From NCBI GenBank assembly GCA_037783545.1, contig JBBELK010000992.1:806001-870000 (forward strand): 64,000 nucleotides of DNA, given 5' to 3'. Shown here in pieces: positions 13,674-26,164 of this stretch. This DNA comes from Henricia sp. BOLD:AAB3569. Its lineage: Eukaryota; Echinodermata; Asteroidea; Spinulosida; Echinasteridae. Under the pieces are notes generated by a model that was given only the letters and a program-made list of their open reading frames with translations, was not told the DNA's origin and did not search any database. The stretch's first letter is position 1; each line of letters opens with the position of its first letter. A program made the translations under genes and the position numbers.

Positions 13674-14430
13674 CTTTATTTGTTTGGGATTGTCTGTGGT
13701 TTTATACTCTCAACAGAAGTGAACGTTCAATTCGACGTTCAAACCAGTTATTTGATTTAGCAACACTAATATTTATAAGATGCACCAAGCCAGTGAGCCT
13801 GCCGTTCGTAAAGGTACTTGCAAACCGGAAACAAAAGTTGAAACATTTTTATTTATTCTTTATTTTCTTTATTGAATCGATAGATTTTAAGATACCTTTT
13901 CCATTTATTAGCGTCCGGGTGTTTATAAACGCGGTCTACGGTAAAGTGATAATTCAAAGAAGATCGTCGCAACGTTAAAACCCCATTGCCATTCCCGACT
14001 GGTCTCCGGAAGTGTGACCCGCCGCGATACTTACACGATATATTCTGGAATTACTTTCGCTGGAGCTTTGAAATAGATTAGAGTGGTGCGATTTACAAAC
14101 GATGTACCTGCCCGGTCAGAATTTTTACCCGTATCAAAACGGTCCATTGAACCTGCTACTGACTAACCAGTACGGCAACTCCGCCAAAAAAAGTCACCAT
14201 GGCATATTCAAACCGCTGAGGGCGTTCATACGCCATCATAAACCGTTGAACTCGGGTTTATTCAGTCTTGTAATGTCCGTTGACCCAACTCGGTTTACTT
14301 TACATTCAGTCTTGCCAAACGTGAGCAGGTACGCACGTGACATTTTCATTTGTTTGTCGACAGTTTCAATTGCTGTCTGAAGTTTCGTAGATGTAACATT
14401 TATCTACGCGAAGTATATATTGAGCTCGTG
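13674..14430. other. Intron DNA, no recognisable gene
   Basis: This is AT-rich intron sequence. Short open frames at 13793-13978 and 14102-14380 show no family resemblance. Confidence 0.5.
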
Positions 14431-14434
14431 CCAA

Positions 14435-14640
14435 TGACGTCATTTTGGGAGTAAAACAATGCCGCGTCTTTGTGGAAGCAATGTGCGTGCGCGTTGTGTG
14501 TGTCCATAGCGCGCGTAACGCGCTATGCTGAGGCTCCCGTTGGTGAACTAAACCGCGTTGCGCCCACCAGAGAGACACATAACGCGCACGCACATCGCTT
14601 TCACAATGACTCAGTATTATTTGACTCCCAAAATGGATAT
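14435..14640. mobile_element. Palindromic MITE
   Basis: CATTTTGGGAGTAAAACAAT on the left is matched by the inverse near 14612-14634, and GCAATGTGCGTGCGCGTT by its inverse near 14580-14600. The centre holds GCGCGCGTAACGCGC. The whole region of about 206 bp folds back on itself. It codes for nothing. Confidence 0.65.
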
Positions 14641-15329
14641 ATTTGCACGTGTTCGAAAGGGGTCAATACCCATTGTGTGCAGTGGTACATTTCACCCACA
14701 ACACACGTTACACACCTGTACACCATCATCATACTCTCTTGTCAAAACTGACATAAACAAATTTAACAACTCTCGCTGCAAATTGAAAAACCACCGTGAT
14801 GTTAACACAGGCTGGACTCTTAATATTACCATTTGTATTTTGGAGCGTCTACAACATTTACACACGGATTACTTAATGGTTATATGAAGACGTGCAGTAT
14901 TCCTGGAAAGTACTTCAATGGATTAAATAATGTAGTAGACCGAGAGTTGAATGTACCTTAAGTTGGTTTATTGACAGTTGCAAATAAAGCATCTAAATGA
15001 TTGCAAATGTCACTGGTGTCCCTCCACGTCAGGCCTGATGGCTAAATGCCCATTATATCATTTGCAGTGACCCATAATTTCACTTGTGTTTACAAGGGGA
15101 AAATTATTGGTGTTAATAGCTATGGTTACAAACACCACATGAATTCAGTTATATCTCCGTTGGTACATGCTGTGCTTTCTTATTTGTTAAAGGTGGTTTT
15201 TAAAAAGATGAGTGCGTGCACACATTTGTGCAGCATTCGCTTTAAAGGTTTAAAGTTTAAAGGTTTGTAGTGCATCCACCTATAGCAGGAATTTCTGCAG
15301 ACTACATGTAGTTAAACAGCTACTTGAAC

Positions 15330-17810
15330 AAAAATCCAGCATTGCCCGTTTTAAGTGGATAAATCGCTAGCAAAAATGCGGTTTTCGAAAAAGAAGTTTT
15401 CGCGACTTCTGAAACGCTCATTAGGTGTTATATGCGCGTGACCCCGTGACGCAATCCCGATAAAGAGAAGTGTCGGCTCCATCGTTTACACGCAAAAAAC
15501 TCGGAAAACCGTCTGTTATACCTAAGTCACAATTAAAGCGGAGGCCGGGCGGCGTGTGCGATTTATAGGCATCGGCCGGCGTGTAGAGGTCGGCGAAAGA
15601 TCGCGCGATTGGGCAGTCACAGTCGCAATTAAAAGTGCCCCGCACGCTGCCATGACGGAATGGGGTCGATTTATTGGCCCGTTTATCGGCCGGTGTCCGG
15701 CAGGCACTCGTCCGATGTCCTGTCGATGTCCTGCCTATGTCACTGCGATACCCCAGCCGATATCTGGCCGATTTCCGGCCGGGCGCCGCCAAGTCGGCCG
15801 GACGCCGGGCAGGGCCCGGCCGGCGTCTGAGCGGCGCCTGTGCGGCGCCTGGCCGATATATGGATTGTCTGGGTTGTCAAAAATTTGGCCCGGAGCCCGC
15901 CCGATGTGTGCGATGCCCTGCCGGACATCGGTCAGGCATCGACCGATTTAGTGGCGATCAGTTTGCGATGCGAAACGCCGCACCAGGTTTACAATCCGAT
16001 TTAAAAGTAACTCGATGCCCGCCCGATGCCCAAAAATGACCCGGCAGCCGCAAGGAGTCCCGTGGGGCGCCGGCCGAAAATGCCTAAAAATCCGTCGCAA
16101 ACTACTCGCAAACCCACCGCAAGCTAATTGTGACTGGGGTATTAGATGCATATGGAAAAGTGGTCCCTTTTGCTCAACGCGAAGCACGACCGCATGGAAC
16201 TACACGGGTCGAAACCGTTCTATCCGGGCAAAAATTGATTGATTGTTTTTCCGCCAAAGTAAAACATCAGGAAATCGGGGTCGCTCGGAATTCTAAACTT
16301 TGTATATTTATCTGAAACATTCCCACATTTGAATGAGATTCCCACATTTGAATGACATTGGACATTTCGTTTCGTCGGACCAGCATTTTAAAAATGCTTT
16401 TGCGACATCCCCGAGTTCCTCTTTTATGTGTAAAAACTATAGGGGTGTCAAGTTACAGATGCGGCTGGGGCGACTTTGCAGCGCCGTAATCAATTACTCT
16501 ATGAAAGCGGGTTTTCCGGGAATCCATGCAGGATGTATTCTTCTATAAAATATGTAAAAATGACTGTGATTGGTCGGAAAATGTCGTCGGAATAAAAGGA
16601 ACAGCGACGCCTTCCGTTTTCCAGTCCAATGGTATTTGTCGTGACCTGAGAAGCTTGGTACACAACGTGGGCTGTGCCATTCCCGTACGCAGGGATCTAA
16701 TTTCCACACACACAGCATGACCCACACACGGTATATACATGTACATGCACAATTCCTAGTTAGCGATACTCTTTCCGTATACACATACCACACATATTAG
16801 GGCTGTATTCTTCTGATAAATTTATATTAATTCAGTTGTCCGTCTGCGTTGTTTACATGATTTCATTATTATTCTACATGTACATACAACTCCTTTCTGT
16901 TAGCCGAAAGCAGTGCACGTATACATCAATTTGTGAAGTGATTTACCCACATGCCAAAATGGACGTGTCCCAACTGACCGCTGTGTATTTTTCCTTGACC
17001 TGACGTCCAATTGAGTCGTACACACACAAGTGATTTTATGGGACTTTTGCCGTGAAACTCTTCCATACGTGTTTTTTGTATATTTTTTTCGTGCAAGGAG
17101 CCAGAGATATACCCAGTAGATGCGTGGTTGTATGTTTTACTAGACACTTAAGAAAGAAAATTTTCGGCCCCACACTTTTTAAATGGTCCGGCCCCACACG
17201 TGCATGAGACGCGAGTTAACAAATTAAACCATCACTTGATGCACATGAGGAACAGTGGTTTGATCTACTTGAGCTACTTGGAGTGCTAGTCACTAACACA
17301 TCATGTACCTCATCCATAAGCAGTTACCTGCCTCATGTGTTCATGATTTTGATAGTTCCCACGTGTTACATCGGCCGGTACAAGTTAGAATGAGCGACTC
17401 ATTTCTCTCTCTCTTGGTAATAGAAAAGAAAATCTTTCTGCTCTATTTTTTATCAAAGTGTCTGGTAAAACATACAACCACGCAGCTACTGGGCATATAT
17501 CTGGCTTTTTTGGACCAACAAAATTCTTCAAAAAACACCATCTAACAGAGACGGTTTTCCAAGTTGTTTGCGTGTAAACGTATGGAGCTAATAATCGTGT
17601 TGACTTCTCTTTCTCAGGATTGCGTCACGGGGTCACGCGCATATCATGAATACCTAATGAGCGTTTCAGAAATCGCGAAAATCTCATTTTCGAAAAGCAC
17701 ACTTTCGCTTGCAATTTATCCACTTAAAACCGACAATTAAAAAATAATAAAAATCCTTGCGGCAAGAGGGATGTTTGGACTATCGAAAAAAGCCTAAATG
17801 CTGGATTTTC
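15330..17810. mobile_element. Large inverted-repeat element with GC-rich core
   Basis: A left arm at about 15330-15525 is the inverse of a right arm at about 17545-17810. Matching words include CGTGACCCCGTGACGCAATC against GATTGCGTCACGGGGTCACG, ATCCAGCATT against AATGCTGGAT, and GGAAAACCGTCTGTTA against its inverse. The 2 kb between the arms has no coding frame I recognise. At 15541-16110 the interior turns sharply GC-rich with many CCGGCC and CCGATGTCC words. The element ends just before the last ALDH7A1 exon. Exact termini and target duplication were not resolved. Confidence 0.75.
15541..16110. repeat. GC-rich CCGGCC/CCGATG-word block
   Basis: Base composition jumps from AT-rich to strongly GC-rich. 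The block contains many close repeats of CGGCCGG, CCGATGTCC and CGGCGCC. It reads open in several frames on both strands only because stop codons are rare in such sequence. It lies inside the large inverted-repeat element. Confidence 0.65.
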
Positions 17811-18316
17811 GTCAAGGGGGATTCTTCCTCTTTAAGTTTACCAACATTCTCCTTTAGATATGTTATGCCGTTATTCCAAGAATCTGTAAAACAATTCATC
17901 CTGCAAATGATTTATGGGCCTTATAACATATTATAGTCTTCAATGTGGTGATGGCAACATTGGAAGCTGATGAATCTAAATTGATAAATTTAAATGGAAA
18001 ATGTTCTCCCGTTCCAGGCATGCGTTTATTGGCACCTTATTAATAAAGCAGCTTCTTGTCCGTTTTGGGAAATAGTCCTTTGTCTCCCTGCTGACTTAAG
18101 AGTAATTGTTTCTCTTGCAGCTATTATTCTTGCCGAATGTTTCCGTCTTGCGCAAGTATCCGCACACCCATCTATGTGAATGTGTAACCAGCTTGTGGCT
18201 AATCGAATGTGACAGGGGACGAAAGTCCAACTGAAGCAAATTACATGTTGACTGTAATAATGTCACTTGGAATGATTTATGCACCTGTTTTTCCACGTTT
18301 CTCTCTCTTCGTATAG

Positions 18317-18371
18317 CACCATAAACTACGGGGACGACTTGCCGCTGGCCCAAGGCATAAAATTCGAGTAA
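18317..18371 (+). CDS. ALDH7A1: ALDH7A1 (antiquitin) last coding exon
   Basis: After an acceptor (GTATAG, ending 18316), the exon opens with C, which completes the Cys codon left by the exon at 3037. It then reads TINYGDDLPLAQGIKFE and stops with TAA at 18369-18371. This is the expected C-terminus of antiquitin, whose last residues include LPLAQGIKF. The 3' UTR follows. No canonical AATAAA was seen close by; ATTAAA at 18756 is the nearest candidate. The three exons together are intact and in phase, so the gene is probably functional. Confidence 0.94.
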
Positions 18372-18756
18372 AGGAATCGTCCGGATGGAGTCTGAAGTGG
18401 CGGGATATTTTTCCAGTCCGTCTGAGCGAAACTACCCTGTGTTTCGAGGTGGTCGGATTGTATTTCGTTTATTTCATAAACGCGGGCAGATGCAGCTGAA
18501 AAGTTATTTGTACCGGCAGTCGCGTTATAAAATACCTTTAAAGTGAGTGCATGCTAACGTTTCATTCTTCGCATATAGTAGACCAACGTTATCTGATCGG
18601 GATATATTAATTACAATATTATAGTGGTTTTGTCATTGCACGTTTTGTGGAGTTCAGAAAAAAGAAACTCATTTCATTGCATACAAATCATGATGAGAAC
18701 TTGAATATTATTTCAAAAGGCTCAAATATCGACTGAAATATAAGAAAGCAAATGTA
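18372..18756 (+). other. Probable 3' UTR and downstream DNA of ALDH7A1
   Basis: The sequence follows the ALDH7A1 stop and precedes the next transposon. It has no other coding potential. Its extent as UTR is inferred from position only. Confidence 0.4.
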
Positions 18757-18760
18757 TTAA

Positions 18761-19922
18761 AGGCAGTATGATTAGTATCTCGAAAATTACAAATGTTCAC
18801 GGATTGACGCCTAACTTACACAATATAAACATGATGGCCGTAGAAAACTTCCCCGAAAATTCAATTCGCCCCAAAACCATTTCGCCCCAAGTACCATTTC
18901 GCCCCAAATTATTTCGTCCAAGCACTACATCGCCCAAAAACCACTTCGTGCACATGCCGTGGTTCAGGGCGAAATGGTTTCGGGGCGAAATGACTTCAAA
19001 CTCTTTTTTGACTGTTTTCTCAAAAGTTAGACGAAGTACGGAGCTGGTTTTTGCTCAGGTTGGTTTTAATCATGCATATCTTTAATCACACAGGGGGATA
19101 AAACTATTTGTAACAGTTTACCAATCATGTATATATAGGCCTACTATTTTTAAGTAACCATATATTTGGTGTGTTTCATTATCATGTTGAATTTGTGTTT
19201 TGTTTTGATTTGTTTCGTTTTGTTTTTTTGCCGAACTACGTTTCCTTTCCAAGACGTTATTGGTTTACCACATTTCCCTTCCATAAATTTCTCTTCCAAA
19301 AAATTATGCATATTTTCCAAGACGTAACTGCATGGGCAAATCCATCAATATATGTATATCCATCAAATTAGTTGGTGCAAATTATGTAAGATTTTTGATA
19401 TCGAAATTGCCAATGTTGTTGCCATCAACTCGAATCAAAATACCAGTGAGATAAACTTTAAATATTCCCTATTTAGGACGCTGGTGACGTATCACTTTCT
19501 TAAAGGTAGTCTACATGATTGGTGAGCCGTTACAAATAGTTTCATCCTCCTGTGTGATTGAAGATATGCATGATTAAAACCGACCTGGGTAGAAGTGAGT
19601 TCCTTACATCGTTTAACCTTTGAGATAACGGTAAAACAAAAAAAGCTTTACAGTCATACTTCGCCCAAAAACCACTTCGCCCTGAACCACGGCCTGTGCT
19701 TGGGGGCGTAGTGGCTTAGGGCGAAGTGGTTTTGGGCGAACTGGGTTTGGGGCGAAGGGGATTTTCGTCTCATGAGATGAACATTTGTTGTTTTACTCAT
19801 TTCTTAAAGACTACAGACACAACAATTTCAGGGGAAGTTTACTACCGTCATCATGTTTATATTGTGTGTAAGTTATGTGTAATCTGCGAACATTTTCGAG
19901 ATACCAACCATGTGTTCTACCT
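18761..19922. mobile_element. Foldback element with TTAA flanks and TTCGCCC arms
   Basis: The element starts AGGCAGTATG and ends with the inverse-like CTACCT. It is flanked by TTAA at 18757-18760 and 19923-19926, the duplication made by piggyBac and Kolobok families. Outer arms match (AACTTACACAATATAAACAT against ATGTTTATATTGTGTGTAAG). Inside, the left arm has repeats of TTCGCCCCAAAACCA (about 18865-18990) and the right arm their inverse (about 19670-19760). A third inverted pair lies around 19030-19115 and 19520-19600. There is no coding frame. Confidence 0.8.
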
Positions 19923-20007
19923 TTAACTATACCGTATAGTAATTTTCGTATTTAACAATTTTTGTTTTAAATTGTTTATTTTAAATGATTTTGCTTTGCT
20001 TGCTTTA

Positions 20008-21163
20008 AGGCCCTGTCACAAGAAACCGAATCGCAAGAACGTTCGTAAACCTTATTGAAAAATTAATATTTTTCTAGTACGGTGGAGAACGGACATAAAA
20101 TGCAATTCATCAACTTTCTCATACCGCCCCAGTACCGTTCTGTTTCCGTACCAGTACCGTATACAGCATAAAATGGTCAATTTGATCCAGAATCTAGCAA
20201 TTTTGTCCGAGCCGAGACAGTACTGTTGACGAATTCACCGTTGCTAAACCTAACCATTACCGTTCTAAGACCGTTCTAAGACCGAACACACGAATCAATA
20301 CCGTTCTATAAACTGTTGCGCACCGCACATAACTTACCAAAACCTTACCAACACCTTACCAATACCGAACGCATACCGACCGGCAACCGTCGGAAACGGG
20401 TGGCTAGCGAGTGTATAAATAAGCGTCTCCGTTCAAAGGTCTGGTCTTCTGGCTATCCATGGCCGAACCCACTCCACTCTTCTCTGTCTTCTCCTTCTTC
20501 TTCTTCTATTGCGGCGCAGCACTCCAATGTACATGTTCATTAGTTCAATGTGGTGGTTCAGGGCAGCAATGGCTTGGATTCTCGCGGCATCTTCTGCAGG
20601 GTTCATCTTGGAATTCTAGTGGGATCTGGATCTGAACTGAGCTTCTCATCACAATTTAGTCATATTTATACTACATGTGTGTCATGCACGGATTGTTCGG
20701 AGAACGGTCGTGATTAGTGCGTGATAGGCGGTATACACGGTAGTAATAAGTTTACGACGTTGTAAGGAACGGAGCGAACGGGGAAGGTAAGGTGAAGTGC
20801 GGTATCGGCTCTGTATCAGAACGCTATCCAATCGTTCGTGATCCGGTACTGGTACGCTGATATCAAACCTTGCCGTATCAGTAACGGCTTATAAACGGCA
20901 AAACAGATCCAATACCGAGCTGATTGCGTGCAAGTAACGACCCGTTAACGTGCTCCAGTTCGGTGGCAATTTTTGAACATGTTTAAAACTTTTTTTCAGC
21001 AATTCCGTGCTGTCCTTATAACCCCGAGACAGCCAGTGTCAATAACTTATCAGTAACGATACAGAAACGACCACTTACCGATCACTCCTTATCAATACCG
21101 ATTCCACATAAATCAGTACGGTACATGAACGGTAATGCAATTCGGTTTCTTGTGACAGGGCCT
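20008..21163. mobile_element. Non-autonomous element with TTA target duplication
   Basis: Ends AGGCCCTGTCACAAGAAACC and its inverse GGTTTCTTGTGACAGGGCCT enclose 1156 bp. Direct TTA repeats flank it (20005-20007 and 21164-21166), as expected for PIF/Harbinger-type insertions. The interior is unusual in being made largely of variants of TACCGTTC, ATACCG and CCGTAC in both orientations. No coding frame is recognised. A Harbinger transposase present at 34.7 kb is a possible source of mobility, but that link is inference. Confidence 0.85.
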
Positions 21164-21594
21164 TTACGTATAGCTGTTTATGGCTTAAGCCCCCTTTATT
21201 ATTCTTTACACATGTAGAATTTTATAGAAATATTATGTTTAACCCCAAAGCAAAACTCTCGTAAGCAGAATGTTTACTTTATCTAACGTGTCTGCTCTGG
21301 CTACTTGTCGGAGCTATCTCATAAGAATCTTTATTATTAAAACCGCGAGCATTTCTAAGACTAAGGTGTGATGGTGTTGACCGAGTTGTCACTACCCACA
21401 GGGTTTCATTTTCACTCATAATTATTGTCAACCGACATGGATGCCATAGGGTTGTCCTTTTATAGTAACCTCCAAATGGAATAGTACCTGTTTGCTTGCC
21501 AAGGGCAAAGGCAAAACACCAACGCAGCTGAATTTGCGCGGACGGTGAACTCGATATTTGACCGTTACGTGAGTGGCATACAAAAACCTTATAG

Positions 21595-22270
21595 AGTAAG
21601 ACGTGTGTATATACTACATGTCCTACTTTTGATTTTAAATAACTGTCATTTTCCAACGGATTCTAACCAAATTTTCACATCATGCAAACAAGGCTGGACA
21701 ACTTTTATTGAGTGAGTTTCAAGAGGGTGAGATTTATTAGTCATACAAAAAAAGGTCAATTTCAGAATTCGCCACTTTCGGCTTCGCCTCCTCCAATGTC
21801 GACACACCGCTGGAGACTGGTGGAATGTGCATGCTGGAGCCAACGCTTCTGAAGAAATGCAGGATCACCCCTAATGTTATCGCAAACCATCTTGATCGTT
21901 TCGCGCAACTCAACAAGAGGTGCAAAGGGACCTCGCACACACTATGAACATCTAATAATGGAAATTGGGCACACACCATTGTTACTAACAATGGGGTTAC
22001 AATGAACATGTACATGTTCTTGCTCATAGTGACATATACAATTGCCTTGCGGTGGAGGATGCAAAGTCGAAAGTAGCAAATTCTGAAATTTCGCTTTAGG
22101 TTTTTTGTATTTCGTATGGCTTTTAAATCTCACTCTTTTGTCTAAAACTGATAAAACTCGCTCAATAAAACTTGTCAGGCCTTGTTTACATGTGAACATT
22201 TTGTTTAATTCCGTTGGAAAATGAAAAAGTTATTTAAGATCAAAAGTAGTAGATCAGCTAGTAGCCCGAA
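21595..22270. mobile_element. Foldback element, family A copy 1
   Basis: TTTTCCAACGGATTCTAACC on the left mirrors the GTTGGAAAA region near 22213-22221 on the right. Further inverted pairs are CTCACT-type words, AACAAGGCTGGACAAC against GGCCTTGTT, and GAATTCGCCACTTTCG against its inverse. The centre carries a copy of the 90 bp MITE at 21940-22031. A second copy of this family is at 26690-27100. Confidence 0.7.
21940..22031. mobile_element. 90 bp palindromic MITE, copy 2 of 3
   Basis: The ends CACTATGAACA and TGCTCATAGTG with internal AATGGAAATTGGGCACACAC match the MITE at 10358. The right arm is more degraded than in the other copies. It sits inside a larger foldback element. Confidence 0.75.
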
Positions 22271-23158
22271 TTTAAACAAACGTGGAGTGACTAAAGATAT
22301 TTTTTATATGAACGTTAATAAAAGTTTTACGGAGCAGTCTAGTATGTAATGTCTTATTTAGACACGGTTTCCAAAGAGAAAAGTACGCAGACACGGAAAT
22401 ACCTTGTATAGTTGTGTGTCGTATTTGGGTTCCATATGTCTAAAGTCAACCTCCCACAGATTCTTTTTTTTTTGGATGAGAATTTCCTTGATAAGGTAAG
22501 ATTTGTTCAGACTGTCTGTGGACTGATCAAAGATAACATGGCGCCGCAGAGGCGCAAGATAGACCGCTCATGCAATGAAGTTAAAGGGCCTGTGACATGC
22601 TAAACAACTTTGTGCCTAAGCTTTGCTTCATAATGACGGATTACTTGTTCAGCAAGACATACTATTGTTCGTTTGGATGTAAAATCAATAAAAGGTGGCC
22701 TTTTTCAACTTTGAAGATTTCACTGCAACAAATCACAGACAGAGGGCGCTGTTTTGAGTGCATCACATAAGGAAGACAGAAGGGAAAAGTTAAGAAAAAA
22801 CATAAGACTTCAAGTTGGACTTGTGGCAAATTGCTGCAGTTTCTACCCCCAGTTTTGTCATGGCTTACAGTAGGCAACATGTAAAACAAACTCAAACAGC
22901 CATGGATTACAAAAGTTTCAGGAAAATTGAGAAAAAAAGTTGAATCTTTTGTGCACAGTTGAATGTGATTTTTCTGTGTTTGCCTCTTGTGACATAGTGA
23001 CCTTGGTCATGAATATGCATATTCGCATTAGCATAAAAACTAAAAACCTTTGTTTTAACCCCCAAAGCAAGCTCCAAATAGGATTTTTATGACTTTAACT
23101 GAGTAGAGTGGTTTTAAAGCATAGATTTCATTGATAAAAATCCTAAATAAGGGGCCCT
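22271..23158. other. No recognisable gene
   Basis: The region is AT-rich sequence with short open frames only. Nothing resembling a domain, RNA gene or clear repeat was seen. Confidence 0.5.
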
Positions 23159-23335
23159 TGAAGTACGAAAATGTGTCATTGCCTCGTGCCTTGTGCCTGT
23201 TTGACATGATGCCTCTCGTGGTGTAATCTGTGTTGTGGCGAAAAGTAACAGCAGAATCCGCAACAGGTATGTCAAACAGACACGAAACGCGTCTAGTTTG
23301 CTAAGTACATCGCGCTTTTACATTTTCGTACTTCA
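23159..23335. mobile_element. Short palindromic MITE
   Basis: TGAAGTACGAAAATG at the left end is mirrored by CATTTTCGTACTTCA at the right. GCCTGTTTGACAT and ATGTCAAACAGAC form an inner inverted pair. The length is about 177 bp with no coding content. Confidence 0.7.
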
Positions 23336-25440
23336 TTTTATTGAATTGATTTCGCATGAGTCTGTCTTGCGCTATATCATCTTCGCTGTAGCCTGTTGAT
23401 AGATCTTAACAAATATTAGCTAAAGTGGCAAATCCGTAGCAAAAACCACACGGTGCATATAGGAGGCCGGCTTCATGTACATTTCTACGACAGTATTACG
23501 GTTTCATTGGATCTTCGTATTGTCACCCGCCTTAAATGTGTTCCATTTTTGACATTTTCCTTGTTTTTTATTTCTTTTCAAAACATTAACGACATGTTAC
23601 GTCAGTCAAATACGTATAAGACGTTTTTAAATATTTTGTTTTCTTTTTTATCTTCTTTTTCTTCTTTTGTTTTAATGGAAACAGTATGTATTTGATTTTT
23701 TTCCAGAGAATGACATTTATTTTTGAATGTGACACCCGCGTACAGTCGACATTTCTAAGCGTAATTTCTTATGCATACAATGCAGTTTGAAAGGGTCGCA
23801 AAATAAATGTCCACATGCCAGCAATTTAAGAGTACATTGACTGATTTTATCGCACGTGAATCTTGCATATCAGATTCTGACGTGACACCATATGCGTTAT
23901 CCATCAAATGTATCGTGCGTGCGTACGTGGTGAACTCACTGAACTGCGATTGCCGTTTTAGGGAAACTTACACCCGAGAAACTGCGTTCGTTGGCGCGTG
24001 CGAAGATGTCTTCGTCTCGCTGAACAAAATTTAAGGATCAGCCTTTCCGCTTCAAAAGATAAGCAAATAGCAGCATGACCAACGGTAAGTTTCAGTGACG
24101 ATTAACTTTAACTGCAGGTATGGTTCGACGAGATTTCCTCGAACGACGGAAATCACCCGTCGTTCGAGGGACTATAGTCGACTATAGTCAACTATAGACG
24201 TGGGTTGCCATGATAATTAACTCTAAATACCATGGCCGTCGGAAGAAGTACCATTGGATGTCTGCATACCCTGACTGCATGTATGTATGTATGTATGTAA
24301 AATTTTAGTTCGCGGTTAAACGGGAAGAGGTCAACTCCCCCACCCCTCTCCCCAAAACCCCACGCCCCCCCCCCCCCCCCCCCCCCCCCAACCCCAACCC
24401 CACAACCCTGTGCCCCAGTGAAAAATCCTGGCTACGCCGCTAAAAAGCACACCGACACGGTTCAGTGATTTTTAGTGTAGACCCATTGCCTAGGCAACTA
24501 ACAAAAGATGACGTAATAACTTCGGCAGTCTATAGTCGCTGACTCGAAGCTCCAAGAAAGTCAACGAAATATCGATATAAGCCCGAAGGTATATATATAA
24601 GCCATCGATAGTCCGATGTCTGTCATTGGCCGAAGAGCCATTCTAATGAAAACCTTTAACCATTTTTCATTTTCTGATTCGATTAAAGAACATGTACCCT
24701 CCGGAATACCGTGATTGCATACGATACCATTTTAGTCGAGCAAGATACTTATGCGCTATTGTCCCTTCGAAATGGTATTTTGTTACCCAAGCTGTTTGAA
24801 AGATACGCTCATCGTGCGTGAAGACTTATTTGGGAAACTCTATCTATAGGATGTGGTGTCTGTCCTAGCTTACGATGCTTATAATTAAATGATGAGGTCA
24901 TCACGTGTAGTATTGGTGTCTGCAGCAAACTGGCTGTATGTGCATTAGGTTTTCTCTATATTGCGCAATGCACCTGCAGTCGGCAATACTCAAGACTAAT
25001 TGTGTAATGCAAACAGTACACAACAATTATCATTTTTTTCATCATTTAAAAAGAAAAATGTAGCGAAACGTAGCTGTAATCCTTCCACCCTCGAGGTATT
25101 ATGCTGTTACTAAATATACGATATTGTCAGGAAATAAACTCCAGAAAACTCCTGTTTACTCAAATCAGTGGCTGTTCTGTCGAGTTTTAGACCAAATATG
25201 ACCCTATTTTACAACTAATCCATTAAACAACAACTTGTATTTGAGTCTAGATCCACTAACATATAAATATTTCTAAATATTAATAATTATAAATATTTAT
25301 AAAAGGAAGGGGGAGATATCAATTTCCCTACCCCCCTCCCCCCACTCTTTTGCCTACCATATATGTTGTAATTCATATTTTGTCGGCAAAATCATGGTAC
25401 TGTCGGCAAAAATAAAACGGTTAATGAAACTAATATAACA
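23336..25440. other. No recognisable gene; homopolymer and palindromic microrepeats
   Basis: The stretch contains GACTATAGTCGACTATAGTC (24171-24190), a TATG tetranucleotide run near 24281-24299 and the poly-C tract at 24365. An ATG followed nine bases later by a GTAAGT-type donor at about 24074-24088 could be a first exon, but this is unsupported. Confidence 0.4.
24365..24389 (+). repeat. Poly-C run of 25
   Basis: Twenty-five consecutive C bases are followed by CCCAA-type sequence. Such a tract can form G-quadruplex or i-motif structures. Its length in an assembly is often unreliable. Confidence 0.95.
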
Positions 25441-25542
25441 CCGTTGATAAAACGCCACGACAATGGCAATGTTATTACATTATATTACATGTGTGTCTAT
25501 ACAAGCTGTTGCGTGAGGGCGCTCACCCGCTTACCGACCGAC

Positions 25543-25632
25543 CCCTCTCTACCTCCCCATCTCCCGCCCCTCCCCCTCCCCATCTCCCCCTCCCTCCCTC
25601 CCCCCACCCCCTCCCTCCCTCCCCCCACCCAC
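25543..25632 (+). repeat. Polypyrimidine (CCCT)n tract
   Basis: About 90 bases are almost purely C and T, built from CCTCCC and CCCCAT units. The tract has potential for triplex or quadruplex structure on the opposite G-rich strand. Confidence 0.9.
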
Positions 25633-25760
25633 TGCTGAGCGACCCGCTGTTTTATGGTTATCACGTAAATTGTTTAACGGGAAATCCCGTAAAATTATAC
25701 GTGCTTTTCCCATAGTCGTCCCCTCCCCCTCACCACCCCTCCCACACGTCTGTGGAAATA

Positions 25761-25905
25761 ATAGACCTTATGCATGGCGGCCATGACAGAGGGCAGGTTT
25801 TCATATTCAAATGTGTGACAATAGATCCACAAAGTGCCCACTCGTGCATGACGCACTGTGACAATGTGACTGCCATCTATCATGGCCGTCGTGCATAAGG
25901 TCTAT
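25761..25905. mobile_element. Short palindromic MITE
   Basis: ATAGACCTTATGCATGGCGG at the left end is matched by the inverse ending GTGCATAAGGTCTAT at the right, giving about 145 bp of hairpin. TA steps at both ends would fit a mariner-type TA duplication. The outer TAGACC and the inner ATGGCGGCCAT also occur in the large palindrome at 42902-46936. Confidence 0.75.
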
Positions 25906-26164
25906 AAGATAAGCATGCACTGCAAAAACGTTGTGTAAAATTGTACTCAACATTTCATTTAACGTTGTCTAAGTATGCAATCCAGCAGTTGTTGAGTAAG
26001 AAAATGCACAACCCTGTTGTCAATTCTGTTTACACAACAGTTGGTTATTTAATTTCAGCAACAGTTTGGTTTTACGCAACAGTTGGGTTTTTGTTTACTC
26101 ATATGTTGATCATCGTGTGATAGCAACTGTTGAGCATTTCTGTCTACGGAAGCATGAAAGGGAC

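Noticed and set aside
15556-16039. Long overlapping frames on both strands as genes
   Set aside because: They occur in a GC-rich repeat block where stops are rare, are Arg/Pro/Gly-rich and match no family.
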